Positions 24,042 through 32,097 of a stretch of 32,097 bases of DNA are shown here, piece after piece. Source of the DNA: Staphylococcus pseudoxylosus (GTDB taxonomy: Bacteria > Bacillota > Bacilli > Staphylococcales > Staphylococcaceae); the NCBI RefSeq assembly GCF_003697915.1, contig NZ_RCVN01000021.1, positions 1 to 32,097 on the forward strand, in the 5' to 3' direction. The notes below the pieces were generated by a model. That model was not told the DNA's origin. It searched no databases and saw nothing but the letters and a program-made list of their open reading frames with translations. A program made the position numbers and the translations under genes. How positions within the stretch are numbered: the stretch's first letter is position 1; each line of letters opens with the position of its first letter.

Positions 24042-24511
24042 GAAGGACATTTAGAACTAAGGTAAGAGATAAAGCTGGTACATTAAATAGATTAACGAGT
24101 ATTTTTGTCCGTAGACAATTTAACATCGTTACACTCTCTGCGACACCTACATTAGAGGAAGGTATATCTGATATAACGTTTGTAGCAGAAGTACCAGATA
24201 CAGATGTATTACGTAATTTATTACAACAACTTGAAAAGCAAATTAACATCATAGACGTTGAAGATATTACCGAAACCAATACTTACAATAGAGAATTGGT
24301 ATTGGTGAAATTACAAAAACCAATAAATCAACAAGACTTACAAAAAGTAATCAAACCTTATGATGCGCTAGTCTCTATATTGAAAAATGAAGATGAGTAT
24401 ACTTACCTTCAAGCTTCAGGTCCACAATATACGATGGATAATTTATTAGATGATCTATCATCATATCAAATTGAACAAGTTTCAAGAACTGGTTCAGCAG
24501 CTTTAGTATAG
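24038..24511 (+). CDS. ilvN: Acetolactate synthase regulatory subunit
   Basis: The small subunit that stimulates IlvB and lends feedback inhibition by branched-chain amino acids. Residues 1-75 form an ACT domain (RTKVRDKAGTLNRLTSIFVRRQFNIVTLS), the amino acid binding unit, and the remaining half (about 76-157) is the IlvH-like C-terminal domain (NRELVLVKLQ onward). The full two-domain length of 157 is like B. subtilis IlvH; I remember the S. aureus annotation as a much shorter, single-domain form. GGAGGG upstream and the ATGA overlap with ilvB indicate coupled translation. Confidence 0.92.
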   Translation: MRRTFRTKVRDKAGTLNRLTSIFVRRQFNIVTLSATPTLEEGISDITFVAEVPDTDVLRNLLQQLEKQINIIDVEDITETNTYNRELVLVKLQKPINQQDLQKVIKPYDALVSILKNEDEYTYLQASGPQYTMDNLLDDLSSYQIEQVSRTGSAALV

Positions 24512-24532
24512 TTTTGAAACAACAATAACTAA

Positions 24533-25564
<1,032 letters not shown>

Positions 25565-25565
25565 A

Positions 25566-25678
25566 TAGACACTAAATTTATTATCTCGTGGTAAGAAGAA
25601 TCTCATTAGGCATAATCACACTATAGTTTTTCCCCTCTTTGAGATTCTTTAATACTTACGACTTAATAATTGTGTCTA
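25566..25678 (+). other. Long nested RNA hairpin between ilvC and leuA
   Basis: Four stems nest in one another. TAGACAC (25566-25572) pairs with GTGTCTA (25672-25678); AATTTATTA pairs with TAATAATT with one bulge; TCGTGGTAAG pairs with CTTACGA with a 3-nt bulge; and AAGAATCTCA (25596-25605) pairs with TGAGATTCTT (25640-25649) around a 34-nt loop. The last stem has only TTTAATA after it, so termination would be weak. The leuA ribosome binding site (25691) lies just outside. It could partly end transcription, mark an mRNA processing point or shield the upstream mRNA from decay. Confidence 0.65.
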
Positions 25679-25704
25679 AAATTTAGTAATAGGAGATGTT
25701 GAAA

Positions 25705-27240
25705 ATGAGTAGCCATATTCAAATTTTTGATACAACACTTAGAGACGGTGAACAAACACCTGGAGTAAACTTTTCATTCGATGAAAGATTGAAGATAGCA
25801 AAACAATTGGAAAAATGGGGCGTCGATATCATAGAAGCTGGTTTTCCTGCATCAAGTACTGGTAGTTTCAAATCTGTTGAAGCAATATCTAGAGCCTTAA
25901 CTACAACTGCAGTTTGTGGATTAGCACGTTGTGTAAAGAAAGATATAGATGCTGTATATGAAGCTACAAAAGAAGCTGCAAAACCGAGAATTCATGTTTT
26001 TATAGCGACTAGTCCAATACACCGAGATTCAAAATTAATGATGTCTAAAGAAGAAGTATTAGCTTCAATCAAAGAACATGTATCTTATGCGAAACAATAC
26101 TTTGATGTCGTTCAATTTTCACCTGAAGATGCTACAAGAACAGAACCATCATTTTTAATCGAATGTGTTCAAACAGCTGTAGACGCCGGAGCCAGTGTTA
26201 TCAATATACCTGATACTGTAGGATTCAGTTATCCTAAAGAATATGGCCAAATTTTCAAAACACTGCAAGAATCTATAACAACGAATCATGAAGTAATTTA
26301 TAGTGCGCATTGTCATGATGACCTTGGACTTGCTGTAGCCAATAGTATGGCAGCAATTGAAAATGGTGCAAAACGCATCGAAGGTACACTAAATGGTATT
26401 GGGGAACGTGCAGGTAATACAGCTCTCGAGGAAGTTGCGCTTGGCCTTTACGTTCGACAAGATCATTACAATAATCAGACAAAAATCAACTTAGAAGAAA
26501 CGAAACAAACTTCAGATTTAATTGCAAGATTTGCGGGTATTCGAGTCCCTAGAAATAAAGCCATTGTCGGACAAAATGCATTCAGTCATGAATCTGGAAT
26601 TCATCAAGATGGCGTTCTGAAAAATCCAGAAACATATGAAATTATGACGCCACAACTAGTTGGTGTTAAAACAACTGAACTACCTCTTGGTAAACTATCA
26701 GGTAAACATGCTTTTGCAGAAAAATTGACAGCTTTAGGTTACGATGTAGAGCCTGAAGATCAAAAAGCCTTATTTAAACAGTTTAAAACAATTGCAGACA
26801 AGAAAAAATCAGTCACAGATCGTGATATTCATGCATTGATTCAAGGCACAGAGCATGAACAAAATGCTATATATAAAGTAGAAACATTACAGTTACAATT
26901 TGTATCTAATGGACTACAAAGTGCCGTTGTCGTCATTAAAGATAAAGATGGCAATACTTATCAAGATTCAAGTATTGGTACGGGATCAATTGTTTCAGTA
27001 TACAACGCTGTTGATCGTATCTTTGATCGCAAGACAGAACTTATTGAATATCGCATAGATTCGGTAACTGAAGGTACAGATGCTCAAGCAGAAGTACATG
27101 TACAAATTAAGATAGATGATCAAATTGTTACTGGTGTAGGTATTGACCATGATATCTTATTAGCTTCTTGTAAATCATATGTTGAAGCACATGCCAAATA
27201 TGTAGCAAATACTCATGAGGAAGAAGGTATTCACTCATGA
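25705..27240 (+). CDS. leuA: 2-isopropylmalate synthase
   Basis: Condenses acetyl-CoA with 2-oxoisovalerate, the first committed step to leucine. The 511-residue enzyme has the family motif [16 protein letters not shown] at the N-terminus (metal ligand Asp in DTT), the [13 protein letters not shown] metal-binding histidines near residue 200, and a C-terminal regulatory domain (from about 385) for leucine feedback. ATG 25705 lies 8 nt after AGGAGA; the in-frame ATG at 25696 touches that site and is not used. Its last codons overlap the leuB start by 4 bp. Confidence 0.95.
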   Translation: MSSHIQIFDTTLRDGEQTPGVNFSFDERLKIAKQLEKWGVDIIEAGFPASSTGSFKSVEAISRALTTTAVCGLARCVKKDIDAVYEATKEAAKPRIHVFIATSPIHRDSKLMMSKEEVLASIKEHVSYAKQYFDVVQFSPEDATRTEPSFLIECVQTAVDAGASVINIPDTVGFSYPKEYGQIFKTLQESITTNHEVIYSAHCHDDLGLAVANSMAAIENGAKRIEGTLNGIGERAGNTALEEVALGLYVRQDHYNNQTKINLEETKQTSDLIARFAGIRVPRNKAIVGQNAFSHESGIHQDGVLKNPETYEIMTPQLVGVKTTELPLGKLSGKHAFAEKLTALGYDVEPEDQKALFKQFKTIADKKKSVTDRDIHALIQGTEHEQNAIYKVETLQLQFVSNGLQSAVVVIKDKDGNTYQDSSIGTGSIVSVYNAVDRIFDRKTELIEYRIDSVTEGTDAQAEVHVQIKIDDQIVTGVGIDHDILLASCKSYVEAHAKYVANTHEEEGIHS

Positions 27241-28277
27241 GCCATAAGATTGTAGCCCTTCCAGGAGATGGAATTGGACCTGAAATATTGAATGGTTCAT
27301 TAGAAGTATTACAACAACTAAGTAAATCCTTTAATTTTGATTATGATATAGAAACACATGATTTTGGTGGCATTGCCATTGATAACCACGGTGAACCACT
27401 TCCAGAATCAACATTAAATGCTTGCAAAAATGCAGACGCAATTCTATTAGGTGCTGTGGGAGGACCTAATTGGACAGATCCTAATAATAGACCAGAACAA
27501 GGTTTATTAGGTATTCGTAAAGCATTAGGTCTGTTTGCAAATATACGCCCTACTACAGTTACAAATGGCACTAGTCATTTATCCCCTATTAAAGAAGAAC
27601 GTGTTGCAGGTACAGATTTCATTTTAGTAAGAGAGTTAACTGGCGGAATCTACTTCGGTGAACCAAAACAATTAAATGATAACGATGCGCTCGATTCATT
27701 AACCTATACTAGAACTGAAATTGAAAGAATTGCTAGAGTTGGGTTTGATTTAGCTCAAAAACGCCATAAAAAATTAACTTCAGTAGATAAAGAAAATGTT
27801 TTATCCTCTAGTAAATTGTGGCGTCAAGTGATTAATGACATTGCAGTTGAGTATCCTGAAGTTGAAGTGAATCATTTACTTGTTGATGCTTGTGCCATGC
27901 ACTTAATCACTAACCCATCACAATTCGACGTCATTGTTACAGAAAATCTATTCGGTGATATTTTAAGTGATGAAGCATCTGTTATTCCAGGTTCTCTAGG
28001 CCTATCACCTTCTGCAAGTTTCAGTGAACATGGACCTAGACTTTATGAACCTATACATGGCTCAGCACCTGATATTGCTAATCAAGATATTGCTAATCCA
28101 TTTGGTATGCTACTATCTGTTGTAATGTGCCTTAGAGAAAGTTTAAACCAAAACGAGGCAGCTGATAAATTAGAAGCAATTATTTATCAATTAATTAAAG
28201 AAGGTAAAACAACACGCGATCTCAATGGTGATTATCATACGTCTGATATTTTTAATTACGTTAAGGAAAATCTTTAA
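27237..28277 (+). CDS. leuB: 3-isopropylmalate dehydrogenase
   Basis: Oxidises and decarboxylates 3-isopropylmalate with NAD+ to 2-oxoisocaproate. The 346-residue protein begins with [10 protein letters not shown], the start signature of the isopropylmalate/isocitrate dehydrogenases, has [12 protein letters not shown], and the metal-binding [25 protein letters not shown] region, followed by [18 protein letters not shown]. The overlap ATGA with leuA indicates coupled translation. Confidence 0.95.
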   Translation: MSHKIVALPGDGIGPEILNGSLEVLQQLSKSFNFDYDIETHDFGGIAIDNHGEPLPESTLNACKNADAILLGAVGGPNWTDPNNRPEQGLLGIRKALGLFANIRPTTVTNGTSHLSPIKEERVAGTDFILVRELTGGIYFGEPKQLNDNDALDSLTYTRTEIERIARVGFDLAQKRHKKLTSVDKENVLSSSKLWRQVINDIAVEYPEVEVNHLLVDACAMHLITNPSQFDVIVTENLFGDILSDEASVIPGSLGLSPSASFSEHGPRLYEPIHGSAPDIANQDIANPFGMLLSVVMCLRESLNQNEAADKLEAIIYQLIKEGKTTRDLNGDYHTSDIFNYVKENL

Positions 28278-28295
28278 AAAAGGAGGAGATGTCAT

Positions 28296-29666
28296 ATGGG
28301 TAAAACACTATTTGACAAAGTTTGGAACAAACATGTCTTAACTGGTAAAGAAGGTGACCCACAGTTATTATATATAGATTTGCATCTAATACATGAAGTT
28401 ACATCTCCTCAAGCTTTTGAGGGATTAAGACTTAATAATAGACAACTACGTAGACCAGACTTAACTTATGCGACGCTTGACCATAATGTGCCAACTGTAG
28501 ATATTTTTAATATTAAAGATGAAATTGCAAATAAACAAATTACAACATTGCAAAATAATGCTAAGGCTTTTGGTGTTCATATCTTTGATATGGGTTCAGA
28601 TGAACAAGGTATTGTCCACATGGTTGGACCTGAAACAGGTTTAACACAACCAGGCAAAACTATAGTATGCGGAGATTCACACACTGCAACACATGGTGCA
28701 TTTGGTGCAATAGCTTTCGGCATTGGTACTAGTGAAGTAGAACATGTTTTTGCTACACAATCACTTTGGCAAACCAAACCCAAGAATCTAAAAATTGAGG
28801 TCACTGGACAATTACCTACTGGTGTTTATGCAAAAGACATTATTCTATATCTAATTAACCAATACGGTGTTGATTTTGGTACGGGATACGCATTAGAATT
28901 TGCTGGTGAAACCATTCAAAACTTATCTATGGAAGCGCGAATGACTATTTGTAACATGGCTATTGAAGCAGGTGCAAAATATGGTATGATGGCCCCTGAC
29001 GAAACTACATTTGATTATGTTAAAGGACGTCCCTATTCTACTAACTTTGAATATGATGTTGATTCTTGGCGTGAACTCTATACAGATGAAGACGCTGAAT
29101 TTGATAGAGTCATTGAAATGGATGTGTCTGATTTAGAACCTCAAGTTACATGGGGTACAAGTCCAGAAATGGGCGTAGGTTTCCATACACCTTTCCCTGA
29201 AGTTAAAAATGTTAACGATGAGCGTGCTTATAATTATATGGGTCTTGAACCTGGTCAAAAAGCTGAAGATATTAATCTAGGTTATGTATTCTTAGGTTCA
29301 TGTACAAATGCTCGTCTTTCTGACTTGGTTGAAGCTAGTCATATCGTAAAAGGAAATAAAGTGCACCCTAACATTACAGCTATTGTCGTCCCTGGATCAC
29401 GTACTGTAAAAATCGAAGCAGAAAAATTGGGGCTTGATAAAATTTTCAAAGAAGCAGGTTTTGATTGGCGTGAACCTGGTTGTTCCATGTGTCTAGGTAT
29501 GAATCCTGACCAAGTACCTGATGGCGTACATTGTGCATCAACTAGTAACCGAAACTTTGAAGGTCGTCAAGGTAAAGGTGCACGAACACACCTAGTTTCC
29601 CCTGCTATGGCAGCAGCTGCAGCAATTAATGGGAAATTTGTAGACGTAAGAAAGGTGGTTGTCTAA
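28296..29666 (+). CDS. leuC: 3-isopropylmalate dehydratase large subunit
   Basis: With LeuD it isomerises 2- to 3-isopropylmalate by an aconitase-type mechanism. The 456-residue subunit binds a [4Fe-4S] cluster through Cys336 in [11 protein letters not shown] and Cys396/Cys399 in [26 protein letters not shown] (126-138) is another aconitase-family signature. A strong AAAGGAGGAG precedes ATG 28296, 19 bp after leuB. It ends 1 bp before leuD. Confidence 0.95.
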   Translation: MGKTLFDKVWNKHVLTGKEGDPQLLYIDLHLIHEVTSPQAFEGLRLNNRQLRRPDLTYATLDHNVPTVDIFNIKDEIANKQITTLQNNAKAFGVHIFDMGSDEQGIVHMVGPETGLTQPGKTIVCGDSHTATHGAFGAIAFGIGTSEVEHVFATQSLWQTKPKNLKIEVTGQLPTGVYAKDIILYLINQYGVDFGTGYALEFAGETIQNLSMEARMTICNMAIEAGAKYGMMAPDETTFDYVKGRPYSTNFEYDVDSWRELYTDEDAEFDRVIEMDVSDLEPQVTWGTSPEMGVGFHTPFPEVKNVNDERAYNYMGLEPGQKAEDINLGYVFLGSCTNARLSDLVEASHIVKGNKVHPNITAIVVPGSRTVKIEAEKLGLDKIFKEAGFDWREPGCSMCLGMNPDQVPDGVHCASTSNRNFEGRQGKGARTHLVSPAMAAAAAINGKFVDVRKVVV

Positions 29667-29667
29667 T

Positions 29668-30243
29668 ATGGAAATTAAACCTATTACTACTTATACAGGT
29701 AAAGTGGTTCCATTATTCCATGATAATATTGATACCGATCAAATTATACCTAAAGCACATTTGAAACGTATATCAAAATCAGGTTTCGGCCCTTTTGCAT
29801 TTGATGAGTGGCGCTACCTAGATGATGGATCAGATAATCCAGACTTTAATCCAAATAAGCCCGAATATAAAGGGGCTTCAATTTTAATTACTGGTGAAAA
29901 CTTTGGTTGTGGTTCAAGTCGTGAACACGCGGCTTGGGCGCTTAAAGATTATGGTTTTGATATTATTATCGCTGGTAGTTATAGTGATATCTTTTATATG
30001 AATTGCACTAAAAATGCTATGTTACCAATCGTTTTAGATGAAAATGCAAGAAAATATCTTGCACAAGCAAGTGAAATTACTGTAGATTTACCAAATCAAA
30101 CAGTTTCTACATTAGATAAATCTTTTGATTTTGAAATTGATGAAACTTGGAAGAATAAACTCGTTAATGGACTTGATGATATTGCATTGACTTTACAATA
30201 CGAGGATGCAATTAAAGCCTATGAAACAGCAAAAACGTATTAA
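29668..30243 (+). CDS. leuD: 3-isopropylmalate dehydratase small subunit
   Basis: The swivel-domain partner of LeuC. The 191-residue protein contains [31 protein letters not shown] and the conserved [18 protein letters not shown] segment, which together form its side of the active site. AAAGGTGG stands 9 nt before ATG 29668. An earlier TTG at 29659 in the same frame lies against that site and is unlikely to be used. Confidence 0.94.
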   Translation: MEIKPITTYTGKVVPLFHDNIDTDQIIPKAHLKRISKSGFGPFAFDEWRYLDDGSDNPDFNPNKPEYKGASILITGENFGCGSSREHAAWALKDYGFDIIIAGSYSDIFYMNCTKNAMLPIVLDENARKYLAQASEITVDLPNQTVSTLDKSFDFEIDETWKNKLVNGLDDIALTLQYEDAIKAYETAKTY

Positions 30244-30280
30244 ATAATTACTAAATTAATAAGTAAAGGTGTGAAATCAT

Positions 30281-31549
30281 ATGACTGTAAAAACTACTGT
30301 GTCTTCTAAAGATATCGATGAAGCTTATTTACAATTAAAAGATATTGCTAAAGAGACACCATTACAAAAAGATCATTATTTATCTCATAAATATGATTGT
30401 AATGTTTATCTTAAGCGTGAGGATTTACAATGGGTAAGATCATTTAAACTTAGAGGTGCATATAACGCAATTATAGCGCTAAATGAAATTGATCGCCAAA
30501 ACGGCATTACATGTGCTAGTGCTGGTAATCACGCTCAGGGTGTAGCATATACTGCTAGTAAGTTGAATTTAAATGCAGTGATTTTTATGCCAGTAACTAC
30601 CCCATTACAAAAAATCAATCAAGTGAAATTCTTTGGTGGCAGTAATACTGAAGTAGTTTTAACTGGAGATACATTTGATGATTGCTTAAAAGAAGCTCTT
30701 GTTTACACAGAAGAAAATAAAATGAACTTTATTGATCCTTTCAATAATATTTTTACAATTGCTGGACAAGGGACACTAGCAAAAGAAATACTTGAACAAT
30801 CAAAAGAAGACGATATTCAATTTGATTATTTATTTGCTGCAATCGGTGGTGGCGGTTTAATTTCAGGCGTAGGTACTTACTTTAAAGAACATGCTCCTGA
30901 AACTTCAATTATTGGTGTAGAACCTGCTGGTGCAAGCAGTATGTATGCTTCAGTAGTTTTAGAAAAACAAATTGTCACATTGCCTGATATAGATAAATTT
31001 GTTGACGGCGCATCTGTAGCACGTGTAGGTCAAATCACATTTGATATTTGTAGAAATGTAGTTGATGACTATGTTCAAGTACATGAAGGTGCTGTTTGTT
31101 CAACTATTTTAGACATGTACTCAAAACAAGCCATTATTGCAGAACCTGCTGGTGCGTTAAGCGTCGCAGCACTTGATCAATATCAAGCAGAAATCAAAGG
31201 CAAAACAGTTGTATGTGTAGTCAGTGGCGGTAATAATGATATTAATCGAATGAAAGAAATTGAGGAACGTTCCTTATTATTCGAAGAAATGAAACATTAT
31301 TTTATTTTAAATTTCCCACAACGTCCTGGTGCATTAAGAGAATTTGTTAATGAAGTCCTTGGACCTAAAGATGATATAACCAAATTTGAGTATCTTAAAA
31401 AATCTTCTCAAAATACAGGCACAGTCATCATAGGTATTCAATTAAATAATCACAAAGACTTAGATAACTTAAAAGCAAATGTAGATGAGTTTGATAATTC
31501 TAATATTTATATTAATGAAAATAAAATGCTTTATTCCTTACTAATTTAG
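30281..31549 (+). CDS. ilvA: Threonine dehydratase (deaminase), biosynthetic
   Basis: A PLP enzyme that turns threonine into 2-oxobutyrate, the entry to isoleucine. Lys56 in [11 protein letters not shown] binds PLP, with the phosphate loop [11 protein letters not shown] later and [12 protein letters not shown] near residue 85. The last 90 or so residues ([24 protein letters not shown] and on) form a single ACT-like domain, as in the short 420-residue Bacillus type, which should bind isoleucine. Last gene of the operon, 37 bp after leuD with AAAGGTG upstream, followed by a terminator. The catabolic form would lack the ACT domain. Confidence 0.93.
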   Translation: MTVKTTVSSKDIDEAYLQLKDIAKETPLQKDHYLSHKYDCNVYLKREDLQWVRSFKLRGAYNAIIALNEIDRQNGITCASAGNHAQGVAYTASKLNLNAVIFMPVTTPLQKINQVKFFGGSNTEVVLTGDTFDDCLKEALVYTEENKMNFIDPFNNIFTIAGQGTLAKEILEQSKEDDIQFDYLFAAIGGGGLISGVGTYFKEHAPETSIIGVEPAGASSMYASVVLEKQIVTLPDIDKFVDGASVARVGQITFDICRNVVDDYVQVHEGAVCSTILDMYSKQAIIAEPAGALSVAALDQYQAEIKGKTVVCVVSGGNNDINRMKEIEERSLLFEEMKHYFILNFPQRPGALREFVNEVLGPKDDITKFEYLKKSSQNTGTVIIGIQLNNHKDLDNLKANVDEFDNSNIYINENKMLYSLLI

Positions 31550-31609
31550 TTATGCATACTAAAAGAGTCTCATTGTTTATATGAAATGATTATATGTCTA
31601 TTATGGAGC

Positions 31610-31673
31610 CTGGGACATAAATCCCAGAAAAATAGCACTCAGATGATTTAATTCATCTGAGTGTTTCTTTTTT
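31610..31673 (+). terminator. Terminator of the ilv-leu operon
   Basis: CTGGGA/TCCCAG (31610-31627) forms a small hairpin, and CACTCAGATGA (31636-31646) with TCATCTGAGTG (31653-31663) a perfect 11-bp stem followed by TTTCTTTTTT. The second is the likely terminator. The GCCTGGGACATAAATCCC element is, as I recall, common between genes in staphylococci. Confidence 0.8.
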
Positions 31674-31725
31674 GTTTATCCAATACTTCGTGATGTTGCC
31701 TCTCTTGCTTAGGCTACAGCTTCTA

Positions 31726-31840
31726 AAGTCCCACTTTTAAATCTAATTTCTAAATTTATTAAAGTAGACTTGTGACTCTCTTATCAGATTATATTTCATT
31801 GTATTAGTGGGACTTATGCATGAGCTTTGCTCATGTACTC
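31726..31840. repeat. Intergenic repeat, copy 1
   Basis: A unit of about 115 bp bounded by the inverted pair AAGTCCCACT (31726-31735) and AGTGGGACTT (31806-31815), then a CATGAGC/GCTCATG hairpin (31819-31835). A second copy begins 199 bp further on. No open frame of note runs through 31674-32097. Confidence 0.8.
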
Positions 31841-31888
31841 CATCGAAATCGACAATGACTTTCAGTTGAAGTTAAGCTCTTCGCGCAT

Positions 31889-31913
31889 AAAAAAAAGACC
31901 CTATTGGGTCTTT
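31889..31913 (-). terminator. Minus-strand terminator between the two repeat copies
   Basis: AAAGACCC and GGGTCTTT form an 8-bp stem with a TATT loop. Read on the minus strand it ends in a run of eight T, while the plus side has no T run. It implies a transcript arriving from beyond the right edge of the window. Confidence 0.7.
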
Positions 31914-31924
31914 AATTGCCTGTA

Positions 31925-32040
31925 AAGTCCCACTTTATTAATTTTGACTCTAATTTATTAAAATAGAATTGTGACTTCTTATCAGATTATATTTCATTGT
32001 ACTAGTGGGACTTATACATGAGCTTTTGCTCATGTATTCC
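31925..32040. repeat. Intergenic repeat, copy 2
   Basis: The same layout as copy 1: AAGTCCCACT (31925-31934), AGTGGGACTT (32004-32013), then CATGAGC/GCTCATG (32017-32034). The inner part shares long identical runs with copy 1, such as TCAGATTATATTTCATTGTA. Most differences lie in the AT-rich left half. DNA after 32040 contains a TTCCGC/GCGGAA pair and no gene. Confidence 0.8.
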
Positions 32041-32097
32041 GCTTTGCCTACTCTTGCGGAACGTAAGTCTGCTACCTTCGGCGCTAAAGACCTTTCT

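Noticed and set aside
31550..32097. tRNA, CRISPR or transposase remnants near the right end
   Set aside because: No cloverleaf, regular spacer array or transposase-like frame is visible; the repeats occur only as two copies here.

Overview
The window is chromosomal DNA from a Staphylococcus. It is AT-rich, uses GGAGG-type ribosome binding sites, and carries a complete agr quorum-sensing locus, a scr sucrose locus, the tsaE-tsaB-rimI-tsaD cluster and an ilv-leu operon in a typical staphylococcal order. The AgrD peptide core (NPCAGYV, followed by DEPEIPKEL) resembles what I remember of the S. saprophyticus group more than S. aureus or S. epidermidis. The exact species cannot be fixed from this sequence alone.

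Layout. (1) 1-2675: the start of a secreted, repeat-rich protein on the minus strand, a nitroreductase and a nitrilase-family hydrolase. (2) 2641-6187: the agr locus. RNAIII runs leftward from P3, and agrB-agrD-agrC-agrA run rightward from P2. Both promoters have AgrA-type direct repeats (9 bp, 12-bp gap, 9 bp) placed exactly 31 nt from their -10 boxes. (3) 6179-9739: scrR and scrB-scrK on the minus strand for sucrose-6-phosphate use, with two LacI/CcpA-like operator candidates. (4) 9867-10302: two small hydrophobic-protein genes in tandem, the first apparently broken by a one-base slip in a T run. (5) 10382-12658: a YeeE/TusA sulfur-uptake pair and the redox repressor rex, all minus strand. 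(6) 12668-16705: an ABC-F ATPase (YdiF type), a cluster of DnaA boxes, and a membrane-anchored MutS-like ATPase. (7) 16756-20101: a VOC protein and the t6A/ribosomal acetyltransferase cluster tsaE-tsaB-rimI-tsaD on the minus strand. (8) 20228-31673: the branched-chain amino acid operon ilvD-ilvB-ilvN-ilvC-leuA-leuB-leuC-leuD-ilvA. It has a CodY-like box, a sigma-A promoter, a leader peptide with an Ile-Leu-Val-Ile-Leu-Leu run, and an attenuator. (9) 31674-32097: non-coding DNA with two copies of a repeat of about 115 bp.

How the parts work together. AgrB processes AgrD into a thiolactone peptide, which AgrC senses and relays to AgrA. AgrA then drives P2 and P3, and RNAIII is the effector. The nine ilv/leu genes cover the pathway from threonine and pyruvate to isoleucine, valine and the leucine precursor. 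Their leader can report the charging of Ile, Leu and Val tRNAs through ribosome stalling, while the CodY-like box suggests overall nutritional control.

Most worth a second look: an RNAIII that seems to lack a normal delta-toxin gene and instead has a 14-codon GTG reading frame behind a strong ribosome binding site; the mixed Ile/Leu/Val attenuator; a long nested RNA hairpin between ilvC and leuA; and the DnaA-box cluster beside the ydiF-like gene. I found no rRNA, tRNA, CRISPR array, transposase or prophage gene.
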